A DNA stretch of 64,000 nt, taken from positions 2,827,256 to 2,891,255 of the forward strand of contig NW_009799103.1 in NCBI RefSeq assembly GCF_000213175.1, written 5' to 3'. Of this stretch, positions 35,819-46,812 are shown in pieces. A program made the translations under genes and the position numbers. The notes below the pieces were generated by a model. It was not told the origin of the DNA. It did not search any database and was given only the letters and a program-made list of their open reading frames with translations. This DNA is from Neurospora tetrasperma FGSC 2508 (taxonomy: Eukaryota; Ascomycota; Sordariomycetes; Sordariales; Sordariaceae). Every line of letters begins with the position of its first letter. Within the stretch, counting starts at the first letter, position 1.

Positions 35819-37648
35819 ATGGCTTCCCCCATGATGCTTGCCAGGACCGCCCTCCGGCCACAGGCCCGGCGTATGATCAACTCGACACAATGGACGCGGA
35901 GTCTAGGCAGAAGATTCAGGCCCGAGCCGGAGCCTCAGCAAGACAAGTCGAATCTCGCCCTCCGCATACTTACCGGTGTCCTTGCGGGTGGCCTTGTTGC
36001 CGGTGCCGCCATGGCCGCGTATCCCATGCTCACGGGCGGAAACAAGAAGGAGCCCATGAAGGTTGAGCTGATCTTTCAGGAGCCTCGGAAACGGTCCATA
36101 TCCGCCGAGGAGAGCCGCGAGCAGTTGAGCCCCCAGCACGTTCAGGTCAAGCACAGCTGGGAACATCCCGGTGTTTACGCATGGGGTTCGAATGTCGGTA
36201 AGGTCGTTGCCCCGGACTCCAACGAGCTTGTCATCAAGACCCCAAGGCGCATTGCCTACTTTGATGACCAGGTCCTGCGCGATCTCAAGCTGGACAGCAA
36301 TTTTGGTGCCGCCATCGATGAGAAGGGAAATTTGGTCCAGTGGGGTGTGGGCTTCGACAAGGATCATTATAAGCCGACTGTCACCTTGAAGGGCAAGGAC
36401 CTGGTCAAGCTGGACGTCTCCCGCGACCGTATCATTGGTCTTGCCTCCAACGGAGAAGTTTACTCGATCCCGGTGGCCGCCGCAGATCAGAGAGCTGGTC
36501 AGAAAGAGACCACCGCCTCCCCTTCCTCCCTCTGGTCTAGCCAGGCACCCGTGAACTACCGCCCCCTCACGCCCAAGAACCTGCGATGGGGTGAAAAGAT
36601 TGTTGATGTCCGCAGCGGCTTGGAGCACTGCCTGATGCTCACCTCCAATGGCCGTGTCTTCTCTGCAGCCGCCAGCTCTGAAGATTTCCCTTCCAAGGGC
36701 CAACTTGGAGTCCCTGGCCTGACGTGGACCAACCGCCCGGCCGGACCTTACGACCAGCCTCACGAAGTCACCGGCCTAAGCGGCTCCAAGATCAAGGAGA
36801 TTGCCGCCGGCGACTACCACTCGCTCGCCCTCGACACCGAGGGCCGCGTCTACGCCTTTGGCGACAACTCCTTCGGCCAGCTCGGCTTCGAGAATGACAC
36901 CGAACACCCTTACGTTGACTCGCCCCGCCCTGTGCCCATCAACAAGCTCTACCACGGCACCAACCTTCGGCCCAAGGTGACCTACATCGCCGCCGGCGGC
37001 CCCAACAGCTTCTTCACCGTCGACGCGCGCGCCTTCCAAGGCCAGCTCGGCGGTGATGGCTCATCCGGCCAAGGCCAGATCGTGCCCGCCAAGGACCTCG
37101 GTCGCGTCAACGTCGAGACCTGGGCCTGCGGCGAGGGTATCCACGGCACCCTGGGCAACGGCAAGTGGACGCACGTCTCGGTTTGCCCGACCAAGGTCAA
37201 GGCGCTCTCGAACCTGTTCGAGTTCGACGAGGCCACGAACCAAGTGGTGCCCATCCGGCTGTCCCGCATGTCGGTTGGCGGTAACCACGCGTGCGCCGTC
37301 ATGGACAACTTTACCTGCGTCGACAGCCCTCTCAATGGGAACGTCAAGTCGGACACGGACACCAACTTTGGCGCTGACGTGCTGTGGTGGGGTGGGAACG
37401 AGCATTACCAGCTGGGTACCGGAAAGAGGAATAACGTTAACACGCCTTCTTATATCGTGCCGCTGGATACGCCTACTCGTCGGGGACCTGCCCATGCGCA
37501 GGAGAACCGGCTGGTGCAGAGGGAGGGAGAGTCTAATCGCTTTCAGTTGACGCCGAGGAAGACGGTCAAACTGGATGGAAGATCGGTTAGTGTCGAGCAG
37601 CGCGCCGAGTGCGGGCGGGACGTTAGCGCTGTTTACTCTGCTGCTTGA
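35819..37648 (+). CDS. fmp25: Mitochondrial RCC1-repeat protein (FMP25-like)
   Basis: Single exon, 609 aa, start in CACCATGG. FMP25 in yeast is a mitochondrial inner-membrane protein needed for respiratory complex III assembly. The N-terminus is basic with Arg, Ser and Thr and no acidic residues until about residue 35 (MLARTALRPQARRM), a good presequence. One membrane segment lies at about 47-70 (LALRILTGVLAGGLVAGAA). The rest forms RCC1/beta-propeller repeats: GVYAWGSN, NLVQWGVGF, RVYAFGDNSFGQLGF and a C-terminal LWWGGNEHYQLGTG. The C-terminal blade ends with SVEQRAECGRDVSAVYSA. The order presequence-TM-RCC1 matches FMP25 rather than nuclear RCC1. Confidence 0.9.
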   Translation: MASPMMLARTALRPQARRMINSTQWTRSLGRRFRPEPEPQQDKSNLALRILTGVLAGGLVAGAAMAAYPMLTGGNKKEPMKVELIFQEPRKRSISAEESREQLSPQHVQVKHSWEHPGVYAWGSNVGKVVAPDSNELVIKTPRRIAYFDDQVLRDLKLDSNFGAAIDEKGNLVQWGVGFDKDHYKPTVTLKGKDLVKLDVSRDRIIGLASNGEVYSIPVAAADQRAGQKETTASPSSLWSSQAPVNYRPLTPKNLRWGEKIVDVRSGLEHCLMLTSNGRVFSAAASSEDFPSKGQLGVPGLTWTNRPAGPYDQPHEVTGLSGSKIKEIAAGDYHSLALDTEGRVYAFGDNSFGQLGFENDTEHPYVDSPRPVPINKLYHGTNLRPKVTYIAAGGPNSFFTVDARAFQGQLGGDGSSGQGQIVPAKDLGRVNVETWACGEGIHGTLGNGKWTHVSVCPTKVKALSNLFEFDEATNQVVPIRLSRMSVGGNHACAVMDNFTCVDSPLNGNVKSDTDTNFGADVLWWGGNEHYQLGTGKRNNVNTPSYIVPLDTPTRRGPAHAQENRLVQREGESNRFQLTPRKTVKLDGRSVSVEQRAECGRDVSAVYSAA

Positions 37649-38620
37649 GAGAGGCGGAGAGGAAGAACTGTGGTAGTTGTATGATAGGTACAGGCTTGTT
37701 TTTGGCAGTAGATTGATGAGGGGTGTTGAATGATGCGGTGCCGACCGTACATACGTGTATATGTTATAAAAAGGGGGTGAAGTTATTGGCCTAGTATGAC
37801 AGCCAAGGAGGTCTGTATCACTACCTTTCGCATGATAGCATTGTTTAGTAAACATTCTGCTGCAAACTTTCGTATGACATTGTACAAGTAAGAGTGACCC
37901 CGAAGCGTCCTTGCAAACGGCTCCTTTTTTACCCAGCAGTTTTTCGAGCTCTATTTGATTCACTGATACGTATCAATCACCACTCACGAAGTTCTGTTTC
38001 GATGTCAAGCAAGCGGTCTATTTCTTTCCGCATTCGCACCTAGTGAAGTAAAGTGCACGGAATCCAATAGCTCCATTCTCAATCATTCCCTCCATACAGT
38101 TATCTCCAATATGCCGTCGTCCCTTCTGCAAACCAAAAACATCGATTTTACAGGCCTTGATCGACGATGTTGATTTCAGTCATCCTACCAGTCACTCGTA
38201 CCTAGTTTCTCAAGGAACATAATAGCATTATCCCTAATTGTACAGCTTAATATAACTCCTTATGTACCAAATTTATTGCTTTTCACATGCGTCGTCGTCG
38301 TTACATTCCCATCCAAACCGTAACTACCTTAGGTTAACTAGTCCCCTCGCTAAAACGCAACCATAGATAACACAGTCTGAATTTCTTCGAGAGGACACTG
38401 CAGCATACTATGTAGTATATCCGCATCACCTCTTTTCAACCATTGTTTTCAATAATTTGGTTACTGAAGTTATCGAATTACCCAAGCTAACAGAGTGTTT
38501 TAAGTCGCTGATAAGATAGAAACATGTAGTAGTCGCTCGCTACTGATACTGTGAACTGTATGTAAGCAAAGCAAATCCCGTCCGTCGGTCGTTGCCCACG
38601 TTGCCCAAATTTGCCACCCT

Positions 38621-38636
38621 CCCCCCCCCCCCCCCC
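38621..38636. repeat. C16 homopolymer
   Basis: Sixteen consecutive C, with a few more C-rich bases upstream. Intergenic. Confidence 0.9.
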
Positions 38637-39282
38637 TGCCGCTGTGGTGCCGTGGTCGTTGCCGTCACCCGCGATACCTTCATACACGTGTACATACACT
38701 ACAGTACAGTACCACACTCACTGCCACAGTACCATCACAATATTCACCCCCCCCGCGGCCCGCGCATCCCGTTGTCCCATGTGATGCCGCTCCTCCTCCC
38801 CCGCGTCTGTCTGCCTGCCTGCCTGCAACTCTCGTCTACACCACCTCTATGTACACTAATTAGGTAGGTACTCTAGTGCAGTGGATGTAGGTAGGGCAAT
38901 GAAGGAGCCACTTTGGTTAGGTTTGGGCAGTTCCCAATCAAAATCCAGGACATACGTGTTAAACCGGATTAATGCAGTGTGATCCCTTAAGGTATTAGTG
39001 TAGTGTAGGTATAGGTAGGTAGTGTACACCACTGCATTCAGTGACGGGCAACCGGATTGCGACTGCCGCTGCGCTCATCAGGTGTCAGGGCATTGTACAG
39101 ATGAACATCACTCACCAATGGATGATGGCCTAGAACAAGAAGATCGTCTGTGGTGGTGTTCACGGCGCAATGAAAGAGCTTGGCCTAACGTGACGCATGC
39201 AGAAAGCTTGCGGAGCATAATCTCCGCTTGACTTAACTGCCTATCCAATATCTGAGGTGCAGCGAGTGGAAACCCTCCCCAG

Positions 39283-39311
39283 AAAAAAAACAAAAAAAAA
39301 AAAAAAAAAAA
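39283..39311. repeat. A8-C-A20 tract
   Basis: Near-homopolymer A tract interrupted once by C at 39291. Intergenic. Confidence 0.9.
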
Positions 39312-40313
39312 CACAATGAGGGTATTCCCACTTCCAATCAGCCCTACGGGATTTCCAATTCCCACGTGCCCATTCAGTTCCAGATCCGAACGTGCCGGAT
39401 TGTTTTCTCCGCCTCGCGCGGTAGCCCTCTGCTATATCTGGTGTGGTGTAGATGACCACAACGATGACTGCACTACCCTACCCTTGGAGGTACCTTGCTA
39501 TCTCAGCATCTTCTTCAACCATCCACCACCACCATCATAGGTTTGATCAAGTAGTGTAAAAGACCGAAAAGCATCGGTCAGACCGAACAGAACCGGATTG
39601 TTTGCTCCACTCCCTTGCCCTCGCTCCTCCTCCGGCGGCAACGTCGACGCTAGACGCCGACGCCTACGCCGACGAGGACAGTGACAATAACAGTGACGAT
39701 GCCTCTTACAGCTTCACGACTGCAAGATCGAAGACTGATGATCAATGATCAGCCACCCCATGACCGGTTCGCTTGAAGCCGTGCCGGATGACCACCTACC
39801 AACCTAGCTTAGCTGAGCCCCGGGACCCGGGATCTGGACCCTGAATCTAGACCTGCAGTAGTGTACGCAGTAGTGTAATCATCAGTGAAAAAGAGGCTCG
39901 CTGAGCCGCCTCGGGTCCCCCAGCCGTCAGGCAACAACATCTGTCGATCTCTTCAGTTACTACCACTTCCACATCCCATCCCACCACGCCGAAAGCCAGA
40001 GGTACCTTTTGGGTACACCACATTAGTGTACTGACATGCTTTGCCCTTGCATGCCAGGAACATGTGAGAGTATTTCGCCACCGCCCACCAGCACGATCTT
40101 CCCGTTCGCAGCTCAACGTTGGCATCAGGGCGACTATTCCCGGAGGTGGATTTCGGAAAAAGAACAGAAAGAGAAATCCCACAAAAAAAAAAAAGGGAAG
40201 AAATGAGCTGCCCGCATAGGTACCGTTTAATGCCGACAACAATCGTCGTCCTCCCAATGATCGCTGTTCGGTTGGGTCCGTCGGCCGCTTCCTGTCACGT
40301 TGCTTTCTCCTCT

Positions 40314-40316
<3 letters not shown>

Positions 40317-40346
<30 letters not shown>
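40317..40346. repeat. T30 homopolymer
   Basis: Thirty consecutive T followed by further T-rich sequence to about 40360. Intergenic. Confidence 0.9.
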
Positions 40347-40347
<1 letters not shown>

Positions 40348-43300
40348 TTTTTTTGTTTTCTTCCCCCCTTTCAACTTTTCGCCACGCCCTCCCCCTGATC
40401 CGCAGCCGCTGATTAACGTGTTCCGTCAAACCCACCCAGGTCAACCTAAATTCACCGTACCCACCTGCCTGCTACATATGGTCCGTCTGGTTGACAGGTA
40501 CGTTACCCTCCACACCTGGACATGCATTGTCGGGTCCCGCTTGTTTTGCCACCGTCGTGGTTTCCCTGAATAGGTATGGATGTGTGTTTGGATATTTATG
40601 CGAACGAGATAGTGTAGACTACTTAGTCTCCTGGTGTATGTACAGTACTGTACTGCGGGAGCGTAGCGTAGTGTAGTGTGCTTAACCTCGCTAACCCGCT
40701 GGCATTGGAGTAGTCTGTAGTTATGGATTTCCTCAGGCGGGTATACCTGTAGGATGTATATCGATAGACGACAGCCACGAACTTCTGGAGCAGCAACCGC
40801 TGGTTCGGGGGGGCCTGGGTGCCCAGTCGCCGAGGATGCTTTTGTTTGATCATCAACTGCTATTGCCAGATTCCCAGAAATCTCTGTAACATCCATGGGT
40901 CGATTATACTCAACGGCTGATCGACATCTGTAAGCAATAGTGTAGAAGACTCCGGAGGATGAGGCAAATGAAGCTATTCGCAAAGCTTTAGGATGGGACG
41001 TGCGAGTGGCGAAAACCATGATCATCATCTTTCAACCGTCCATAGCAACATCCTCATTTGGCAACTCGAGAACTCTCGGGGCAGGCATATCGACTTCGGG
41101 GGAAGGAGATCGTCGAGCTAGTGATTGGCTGTGACTAACACGGGCATGTCTCCGAATAGTGGCACGGTGATTACTGTATACCTCAATTCTGATTTGCTTG
41201 TTAGGTGCGCTTCTTAAAGTAGGGCGCGAAAAGTGCGTAGTGAGATAGCACACTAACAGACAATGCAGGGTTGATATATACACCTGTACAACAATCTCAT
41301 CAGCTCACGGAGGGAGCCACGGCCGCAATTGATTGGCTGAGAGTAGATGAAGATGGACTGTACAGTAATGGCATTGGATATTGGTACCACAAAGTTCGCA
41401 AGGTTTATAGGCTCCTAGGCACATATCGTCAGTTGTTTCCTTTCTTGAGCTACGTGTAGTGGTCTCAGGGGTCTCAACTAAACTTGGATATCGGGATGGC
41501 GGGAAAGCATCCGAGTGACGGGGCTCGCCAGGAACGATACCGAAGGCGGCAGATTGTCTCATCGGTATGGTCTCACGTGGTGAGGTGAGTAACAAACACA
41601 TGCCCACCAGAAAGGTGAGGGTGACATGATGTAATGCGATGCTCAAGAAAGACGAGGAGCGAGCAAGGAAGGAAAAAAAGACAGCAATGTGTAGGCTTTG
41701 CAGATCCTGATCGATCGACGGATTATCAATGGACGGCCGGCGCATCGAGAGACTACACTATCGACGGCCACGGGGCACCGGGTTGGGCTACGGTCATACT
41801 ACTCAATTAACTGGTCTTGCTAGGAATTGATCGCTGCAGGAGTCTTTGGGTGGAAATTACATATCCTCACGGCCCAAATCAGGGTCCTCAGGGATCGGCA
41901 GGGTGGTCTTCCTCAGTTGGTGTTTTTGTGCGGTCGGCTGCGTGTTGCAGTCAGTGTGCGGCTCCAAAACACTCCAATGTGCTACCACGAGGTGAGGGGA
42001 TTCCAGAAAGGATGCCCACAGGGAGGCCGGGGCATCCGAGTTTCATCATACGGACGGAGTTACCCATGCACCAGAAGAGAAACGACGGTGAGATGGAAGT
42101 TGGTAGGGATCCTGGTGAGTTGGCAAAGCTACGTAGCTACACTACTTCTCTGCGTGGCTGGCTATGACCGTATATCGATGTGTTTCTGGGTTATCGAATA
42201 CGAAGGTACATGGGAAGGGGCTATTGCGAATGTGGTTGACAACTGAAAAATGGAACAGGGAGAAGACCCGGATTCTTCGTGTAGGAGAATGACGGAATGA
42301 GATGGATAAGAGGTCAAGCCAACCCCCGTGGACGTTCAGTTTAGAGCCAAAACATCGTATGTAGTGTACATCATCCGTCAAAAGTGGAAGTCGGGCCCGG
42401 GCAGGATTTTCCTCCGAACCGCATCGCCGATGGCCGTTCGTGCTGGCATCCCTGTGTTTTATGCCTGGCAGTCTAGCTGTGTTAACTGCGTGAAGTGTCT
42501 GATCTTGGACCTCACTGCAGCGTCATTCCAAGACATTTTTGAACGCCTGCTCATATACCGCTAATATACACGAAGATCCAAGGGTCGACTTGGAGGTCAC
42601 CAAGGTGACTCTTTATTACCAGACTTTCTTAGCATTTTTGATATTTGATCTTGCTACCGTCCCGTGAGTGCACACCTCTGCGAGTCTAGCATGGAGATAA
42701 CTTGTTAGCGTGGTTTATTGGGGGTAGCAGAGAACCTCAGCTTCCACACAAGAAATGTCTTGCTCAGCACTTGTCTGGCCCCTGTTTCTTGGAGAACCAA
42801 CGTATCGAGCTAACAAGTTATATCCGAACAGAGGTGTGACGTCATGCTGTGACCGTTAAGACTATCGTCTTGGCACCATGAATGAAAAAGGGTCTGGACC
42901 TGGCCAGGCGCGGCTGGCCACAGCTGTTTTCAGGTGACAGGGGCGCTGTACCAGTTGCGGAGCACCTGCGCACCCTGTCAAGAGCGAACTGTTGCCCGTA
43001 CTTTGTTCTAGCAGCTGAAAGTTACAGGGACCATCGGCGGGTGCTCGCAACTGCGCTCTTGGACTTTCCACTTACACTACCATAGTAGTGTCAACGACGG
43101 ACGTTTCCAAATTGATCTCTTCATCTTCGACATGTTTCCACCGTTCATGACTCCCCGTGTTTCTCCCAAGTAAATGCTGACAAAACCAAATTGCGAAAAT
43201 CTGTCTCAGTGTCGGCTGGTGACAACCTCTCAAAGTAATGAGGAGACGGCATCGAGATCAGACGGCAGGTGGTTACCGGGAATGGCTTGTCACACATCAT

Positions 43301-43998
43301 CAGTCAACCTTTTACCTTCTCTCTACGTGCTCTATAGCATTTGCACAAAGTCTCCTTCGAGATGCCCAGAAATCTGCACCTCAAACGGATAGCTGAGCAG
43401 TGGATGTTTGTCAGGGTCAACATGAACTTGTACCGCATCTTTTCCACTTGCTGCCCGTCATCAGATCCAAAACCTCAAAAGGCATGACATGACGGACGAC
43501 TGGAGACACTGCGAAAAGCCGTCACCATCTGTACGATGTGAGAGAAACAGACGTGGTGCGCCAGCCGGAAAAGCTCTCTTTATGTTGTTGCTGAAAAGAG
43601 AAGAATACTTGGCAATCGATACCTGCCGGCATGGTGGCCTGAATCTCACCACCACCAAAAACACGAGGCTTCGCGGTCTCCCGCTGAATCTCGAATCTGT
43701 TAAAAATGCGAGCTCTCCACCACCACCACACATTTCCATACGGGGCACACACGTACCTACCAAGATTATGCAAAACCGTTGGAAACCCTTATTTATCGCG
43801 GGGCATTTCAATGAGAATTAAGGGTTCAACTCCGCCGCTTGCCAAATGCAAAATGTAGGGGTTTTCCATGTGGAACCATGGTCGCACGTCGGGGTACTTT
43901 CAGGGTTCGTAGGTAATGTACTCTGCGCAAACCGTTTTGTGAAGGCATTTTGGGAACACAGTTTGTCGAGTTGCCGCAACTCCCGTTTCCGTCTTGAC

Positions 43999-44018
43999 TT
44001 TTTTTTTTTTTTTTTTTT
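43999..44018. repeat. T20 homopolymer just upstream of the C-box
   Basis: Twenty T, ending about 100 bp before the frq C-box. A poly(dA:dT) tract here could disfavour nucleosomes next to the enhancer (inference). Confidence 0.85.
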
Positions 44019-44117
44019 CTTTTGTCATGGGTGAGGCCATTCAAGCCAAGCTCGTGCCCACATCCCCACAGGTTCCAGAGTTTGGCCGGACAACCAGTAC
44101 GGTGCCCGAGGCGTCCT

Positions 44118-44147
44118 GATGCCGCTGCAAGACCGATGACACTGCAA
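44118..44147 (+). promoter_or_regulatory. frq C-box / distal light-response element (WCC binding)
   Basis: Two imperfect copies of GATGCCGCTGCAA (44118-44130) and GATGACACTGCAA (44135-44147), 11 of 13 identical, 17 bp apart. The pair GATGC (44118) and CGATG (44134-44138) fits the published LRE pattern GATNC...CGATN. In N. crassa the White Collar Complex binds this element to drive both circadian and light-induced frq transcription. It lies about 1.3 kb upstream of the proximal element and 2.7 kb upstream of the frq start codon, the arrangement expected from N. crassa. Confidence 0.85.
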
Positions 44148-45442
44148 AATTGAGATCTGGAGGCTCAAGATACTTTCGGTCGAAGCCCCACCGCCGCGAC
44201 CTCCTGTGCTACCTTTCCCGCCAGGCTGTTGTGGAAAGTCACTGTAGCGCACCCCTTTGCGAGCAATGACGTTAGATGATGTGGGACGTTGCTCAATAGG
44301 CCCACCCCGCGTGGCGTCAAGGTGGAGCCGCCCACAATCCTGAGCGCAGCCGGTGATCCTGATAACCGACGAGACGGGTGCGAATGGAGGCACCTTTTAG
44401 CCAGCAAACTGCGTGCGCTCGGGGTTTCCGTCCCTCACGTTTTCCTTGGATTGCTTGCGAGTCAGGCGCACGTTCTCTCTCGCTCGGTCATTGATTGATG
44501 CAGATTCCCGGCGAGCATGCTGATTGATTGATTGATTATGCTTTGAAGCGAACCATCCGGATGTGCTAGGTAGGGGATTCCAGACGAGGTTATGACCGTT
44601 GCGACGGGCGGGGTTGCGTTGAAAATCTGGTTACGAGGTCGTCGCTCCTGGTTCAGAGTTGCCAAAGAGTGAGAGGCCAAGTGAGCTGCTGGTAGCCAGG
44701 TAGGAAACTGCATTCATGAGGTGGAGACGACAAGCACAGATTTAAACTTACCCACAACACCATAGCAATACATGGTGGGTTAAGAGGATTTCAAATTTTA
44801 TCGAGCCGGGCGGGGTGAACAAAGCGATTCAAGGTGTTCCTGGCCTCTAACAAAGAACACCTGGGCTCTCCCCACCGGGCGCTGACATTGTCGGCCCTGG
44901 ACGATGGCTTTTTGGCAGAAACATGAGGGAAAAGACCGGTCAATTGAAGAGATGAAGGGCGAGAGCTGCTAGTCATGTCCCCAGCGTTTTGTCGTGAGGG
45001 CTTTGCGGCGAAGACAAAGTGAGAATCAAGTCGGGGAGGTTGATGGATGGGGAGCGGGCCTACAAGTATCTCTTGATCCTCTGGGGACCGGACGACAGCT
45101 GGCCAATTAGACGGCGGTCGCAGAGGACCCTGAACTTTTCGATCCCCTGGAACCTGGGCAGTGGTGAGGATCGGGGCGATTCCTGTGCATCTGTGGGAAA
45201 GTGAGCAAGAGAGCACGACGCGTGCCTCTATTCGCAACCAACGTAAGTATGTGCTCCGGTCCAGTCCCCTCGTCCCCTCCTGGCCCTCCCTCCCCTTTCC
45301 ACGCCGGCCCCAGTCTGAATCTTTACACACTCCATTGCGAAAACGGCATTGGATGAAATTATCTTGATTACCCAAACTACACAGAAACACACCCGCACCC
45401 TCACTCACCTGACCGCCCGCAAACACACTTCGACCCGGAATT
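44148..45442. other. frq promoter between distal and proximal elements
   Basis: About 1.3 kb. It contains TGATTGATTGATTGATTATG at 44520-44539. A 211-codon minus-strand frame (44791-45426) is judged non-coding. No other gene is present. Confidence 0.5.
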
Positions 45443-45454
45443 CGATTGTCGATT
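45443..45454 (+). promoter_or_regulatory. Candidate frq proximal light-response element
   Basis: CGATTGTCGATT, two CGATT copies 7 bp apart. They sit about 1.37 kb upstream of the l-FRQ ATG, consistent with a WCC-bound proximal LRE just upstream of a transcription start that gives a leader of about 1.4-1.5 kb. The motif is seen directly; its identity rests on position and my memory of the N. crassa promoter. Confidence 0.55.
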
Positions 45455-46150
45455 GCCTCGGGCTAGTCGTGTACTTTGTCAGTACCTCCATCTCACCCCC
45501 CTGCCGCAGTGCTTCACCCCATCACACAACCTAAAGTCCGGTCCCATCCACCCCAGAGGAACCAGAGCGTAGCAGTGTGGCGGATTGACAGGCCCCAACA
45601 CTGGCCTGTTAAGGTACCTGTAGCCCACGCCAACAGACCTGTTCCAAAACTTGGCTGTATAGTCATTTCTCCGTTTATCCTGCGATAACTGCAAATCCGA
45701 ACGAAACCGTCTTTGCTGCATCGCATCCACTTCGCACACCAAAGAAACCCTCGCTGCAGAAAAAGCAGCAGCTATCCAAATCCTCAAGTCAAGCACCCGG
45801 GCCTGAGCTCCAAAGGAAACCCCAGGGGGGGACTGCCGATCTCTCCTCAATTTTGGCCTGGCTATTGCGACTATACCACCACCGATTCTTACGACGTGTT
45901 AACGGCCTTTCTCTGTTTACCTTCCAACGCCAACCATACTCTCAACTGGACCCAGGAAAGCCCAGAAATCAAAGGTAAATCCGACTCAACTTTGCCTATA
46001 TCGCAATACCCCCTTTGTTTTCCACCTGTTCCTTTTTTCCCCATCCATCCGACAAACTCCCTGTTCCTGAAGCAGGAACACTCTCAACCTACCCACGGCA
46101 TCTCATCCATTCTCACCACCTATCTTGCCCAAACCACCTCACCGGCGTTC

Positions 46151-46174
46151 ATGTCCGTCTCCGCGAGCTTCTGA
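46151..46174 (+). promoter_or_regulatory. frq uORF 1 (7 codons)
   Basis: ATG followed by TCC GTC TCC GCG AGC TTC and TGA. It is the first ATG in the leader. Confidence 0.7.
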
Positions 46175-46421
46175 CTCGACCCTCTTCTTTTCTTGGTTGT
46201 TTCAACACCTCTCCTCCTCCCCACCGCTCAACGCCCTCGTTCTGTTTGTCGCTCTTTTCTTTCTCTATCTTTGCGCCTCTGTGTCGAGATTCCCTCCTCT
46301 TCTCTCCCTCATACCCAACAATCGTCGAGGTAGCCCAAGATTGTCGCTGCTTGACCGTGTATTTCACAGAGTCTGGACAGAAGCACTTTCGTTTCGCCAC
46401 CACCTTTGCTCTCTCCCGCTC

Positions 46422-46505
46422 ATGTTTGTTGATTTCGGGACTCTAATATTCATTGTTGCCCGTTCTAGCGTGCTTCTTCACCATGGCGCGACTGCCCCCG
46501 GATAG
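46422..46505 (+). promoter_or_regulatory. frq uORF 2 (27 codons)
   Basis: Starts MFVDFGTLIF and stops with TAG. It overlaps uORF 3 in another frame. Confidence 0.7.
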
Positions 46506-46566
46506 TGCTTCCGACACACCAGGGGGGCTTTCATGCTGCCAATCTCGAACCTCATTAGTGCCTTGA
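46483..46566 (+). promoter_or_regulatory. frq uORF 3 (27 codons)
   Basis: Starts MARLPPDSAS in a good context (ACCATGG) and stops with TGA. It overlaps uORFs 2 and 4. Confidence 0.7.
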
Positions 46567-46604
46567 CCGAGAAAATTTTGCACCGTTGTTGCTCAGTTTT
46601 CTAA
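46533..46604 (+). promoter_or_regulatory. frq uORF 4 (23 codons)
   Basis: Starts MLPISNLISA and stops with TAA. It overlaps the end of uORF 3. Confidence 0.7.
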
Positions 46605-46739
46605 CTTAGCTTGCTCGCTCTTTAGACACCCGAGACATCCCCCCTCGCTTCTGCCTGCCGGTCTGCGGCTTCCATAGTCTCAGGCCTCGAGGGCATCCGC
46701 CCAGCTCAAGTGTCGTAAGGACACGCACACAGCCGTATC

Positions 46740-46775
46740 ATGAAAAGTCCCCACAAGCTGCTCGAACGTGAGTAG
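46740..46775 (+). promoter_or_regulatory. frq uORF 5 (11 codons), overlapping a splice donor
   Basis: MKSPHKLLERE, then TAG. Its last codons lie in the donor GTGAGTAG at 46768, so splicing there would remove the uORF stop and could link it to downstream sequence. Confidence 0.7.
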
Positions 46776-46812
46776 CATCGCAGTCTTCTGACGAAGATCT
46801 GATAGGGTGAAC

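Larger units (their letters stand above)
37649..44117. other. Large gene-free region upstream of frq
   Basis: About 6.5 kb without any recognisable gene on either strand. Open frames reach 195 codons (for example 40441-41028, -) but have low-complexity or random composition and no domains. It holds an unusual set of homopolymer tracts (annotated separately), TAGGTAGG and TGCC repeats near 38811-39020, and no tRNA, rRNA or transposon signature. It may contain distal frq control DNA or non-coding transcripts. Confidence 0.5.
45455..46812 (+). other. frq: frq 5' untranslated leader
   Basis: Long pyrimidine-rich leader. The first 700 bp has no ATG at all; then five uORFs follow within 600 bp. 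A possible leader intron runs from GTAAAT at 45975 to the AG at 46075 (not certain). A strong donor GTGAGT at 46768 lies 45 bases upstream of the l-FRQ ATG and could start the temperature-regulated intron known from N. crassa. Confidence 0.6.

Noticed and set aside
40441-41028. 195-codon minus-strand frame
   Set aside because: No domain or globular pattern. Tyr/Thr/Arg-rich from TAC and GTA repeats; no splice extension found.
41827-42246. 139-codon plus-strand frame
   Set aside because: Somewhat protein-like, but no homologue is recognised, a second overlapping frame is equally long, and no exon partners are seen.
44791-45426. 211-codon minus-strand frame in the frq promoter
   Set aside because: Composition looks random, no domain, and it covers promoter DNA between the C-box and proximal LRE.
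46807-46812. Upstream in-frame GTG as frq start
   Set aside because: The ATG at 46813 gives the known 989-aa protein; GTG initiation is not expected in a fungal nuclear gene.
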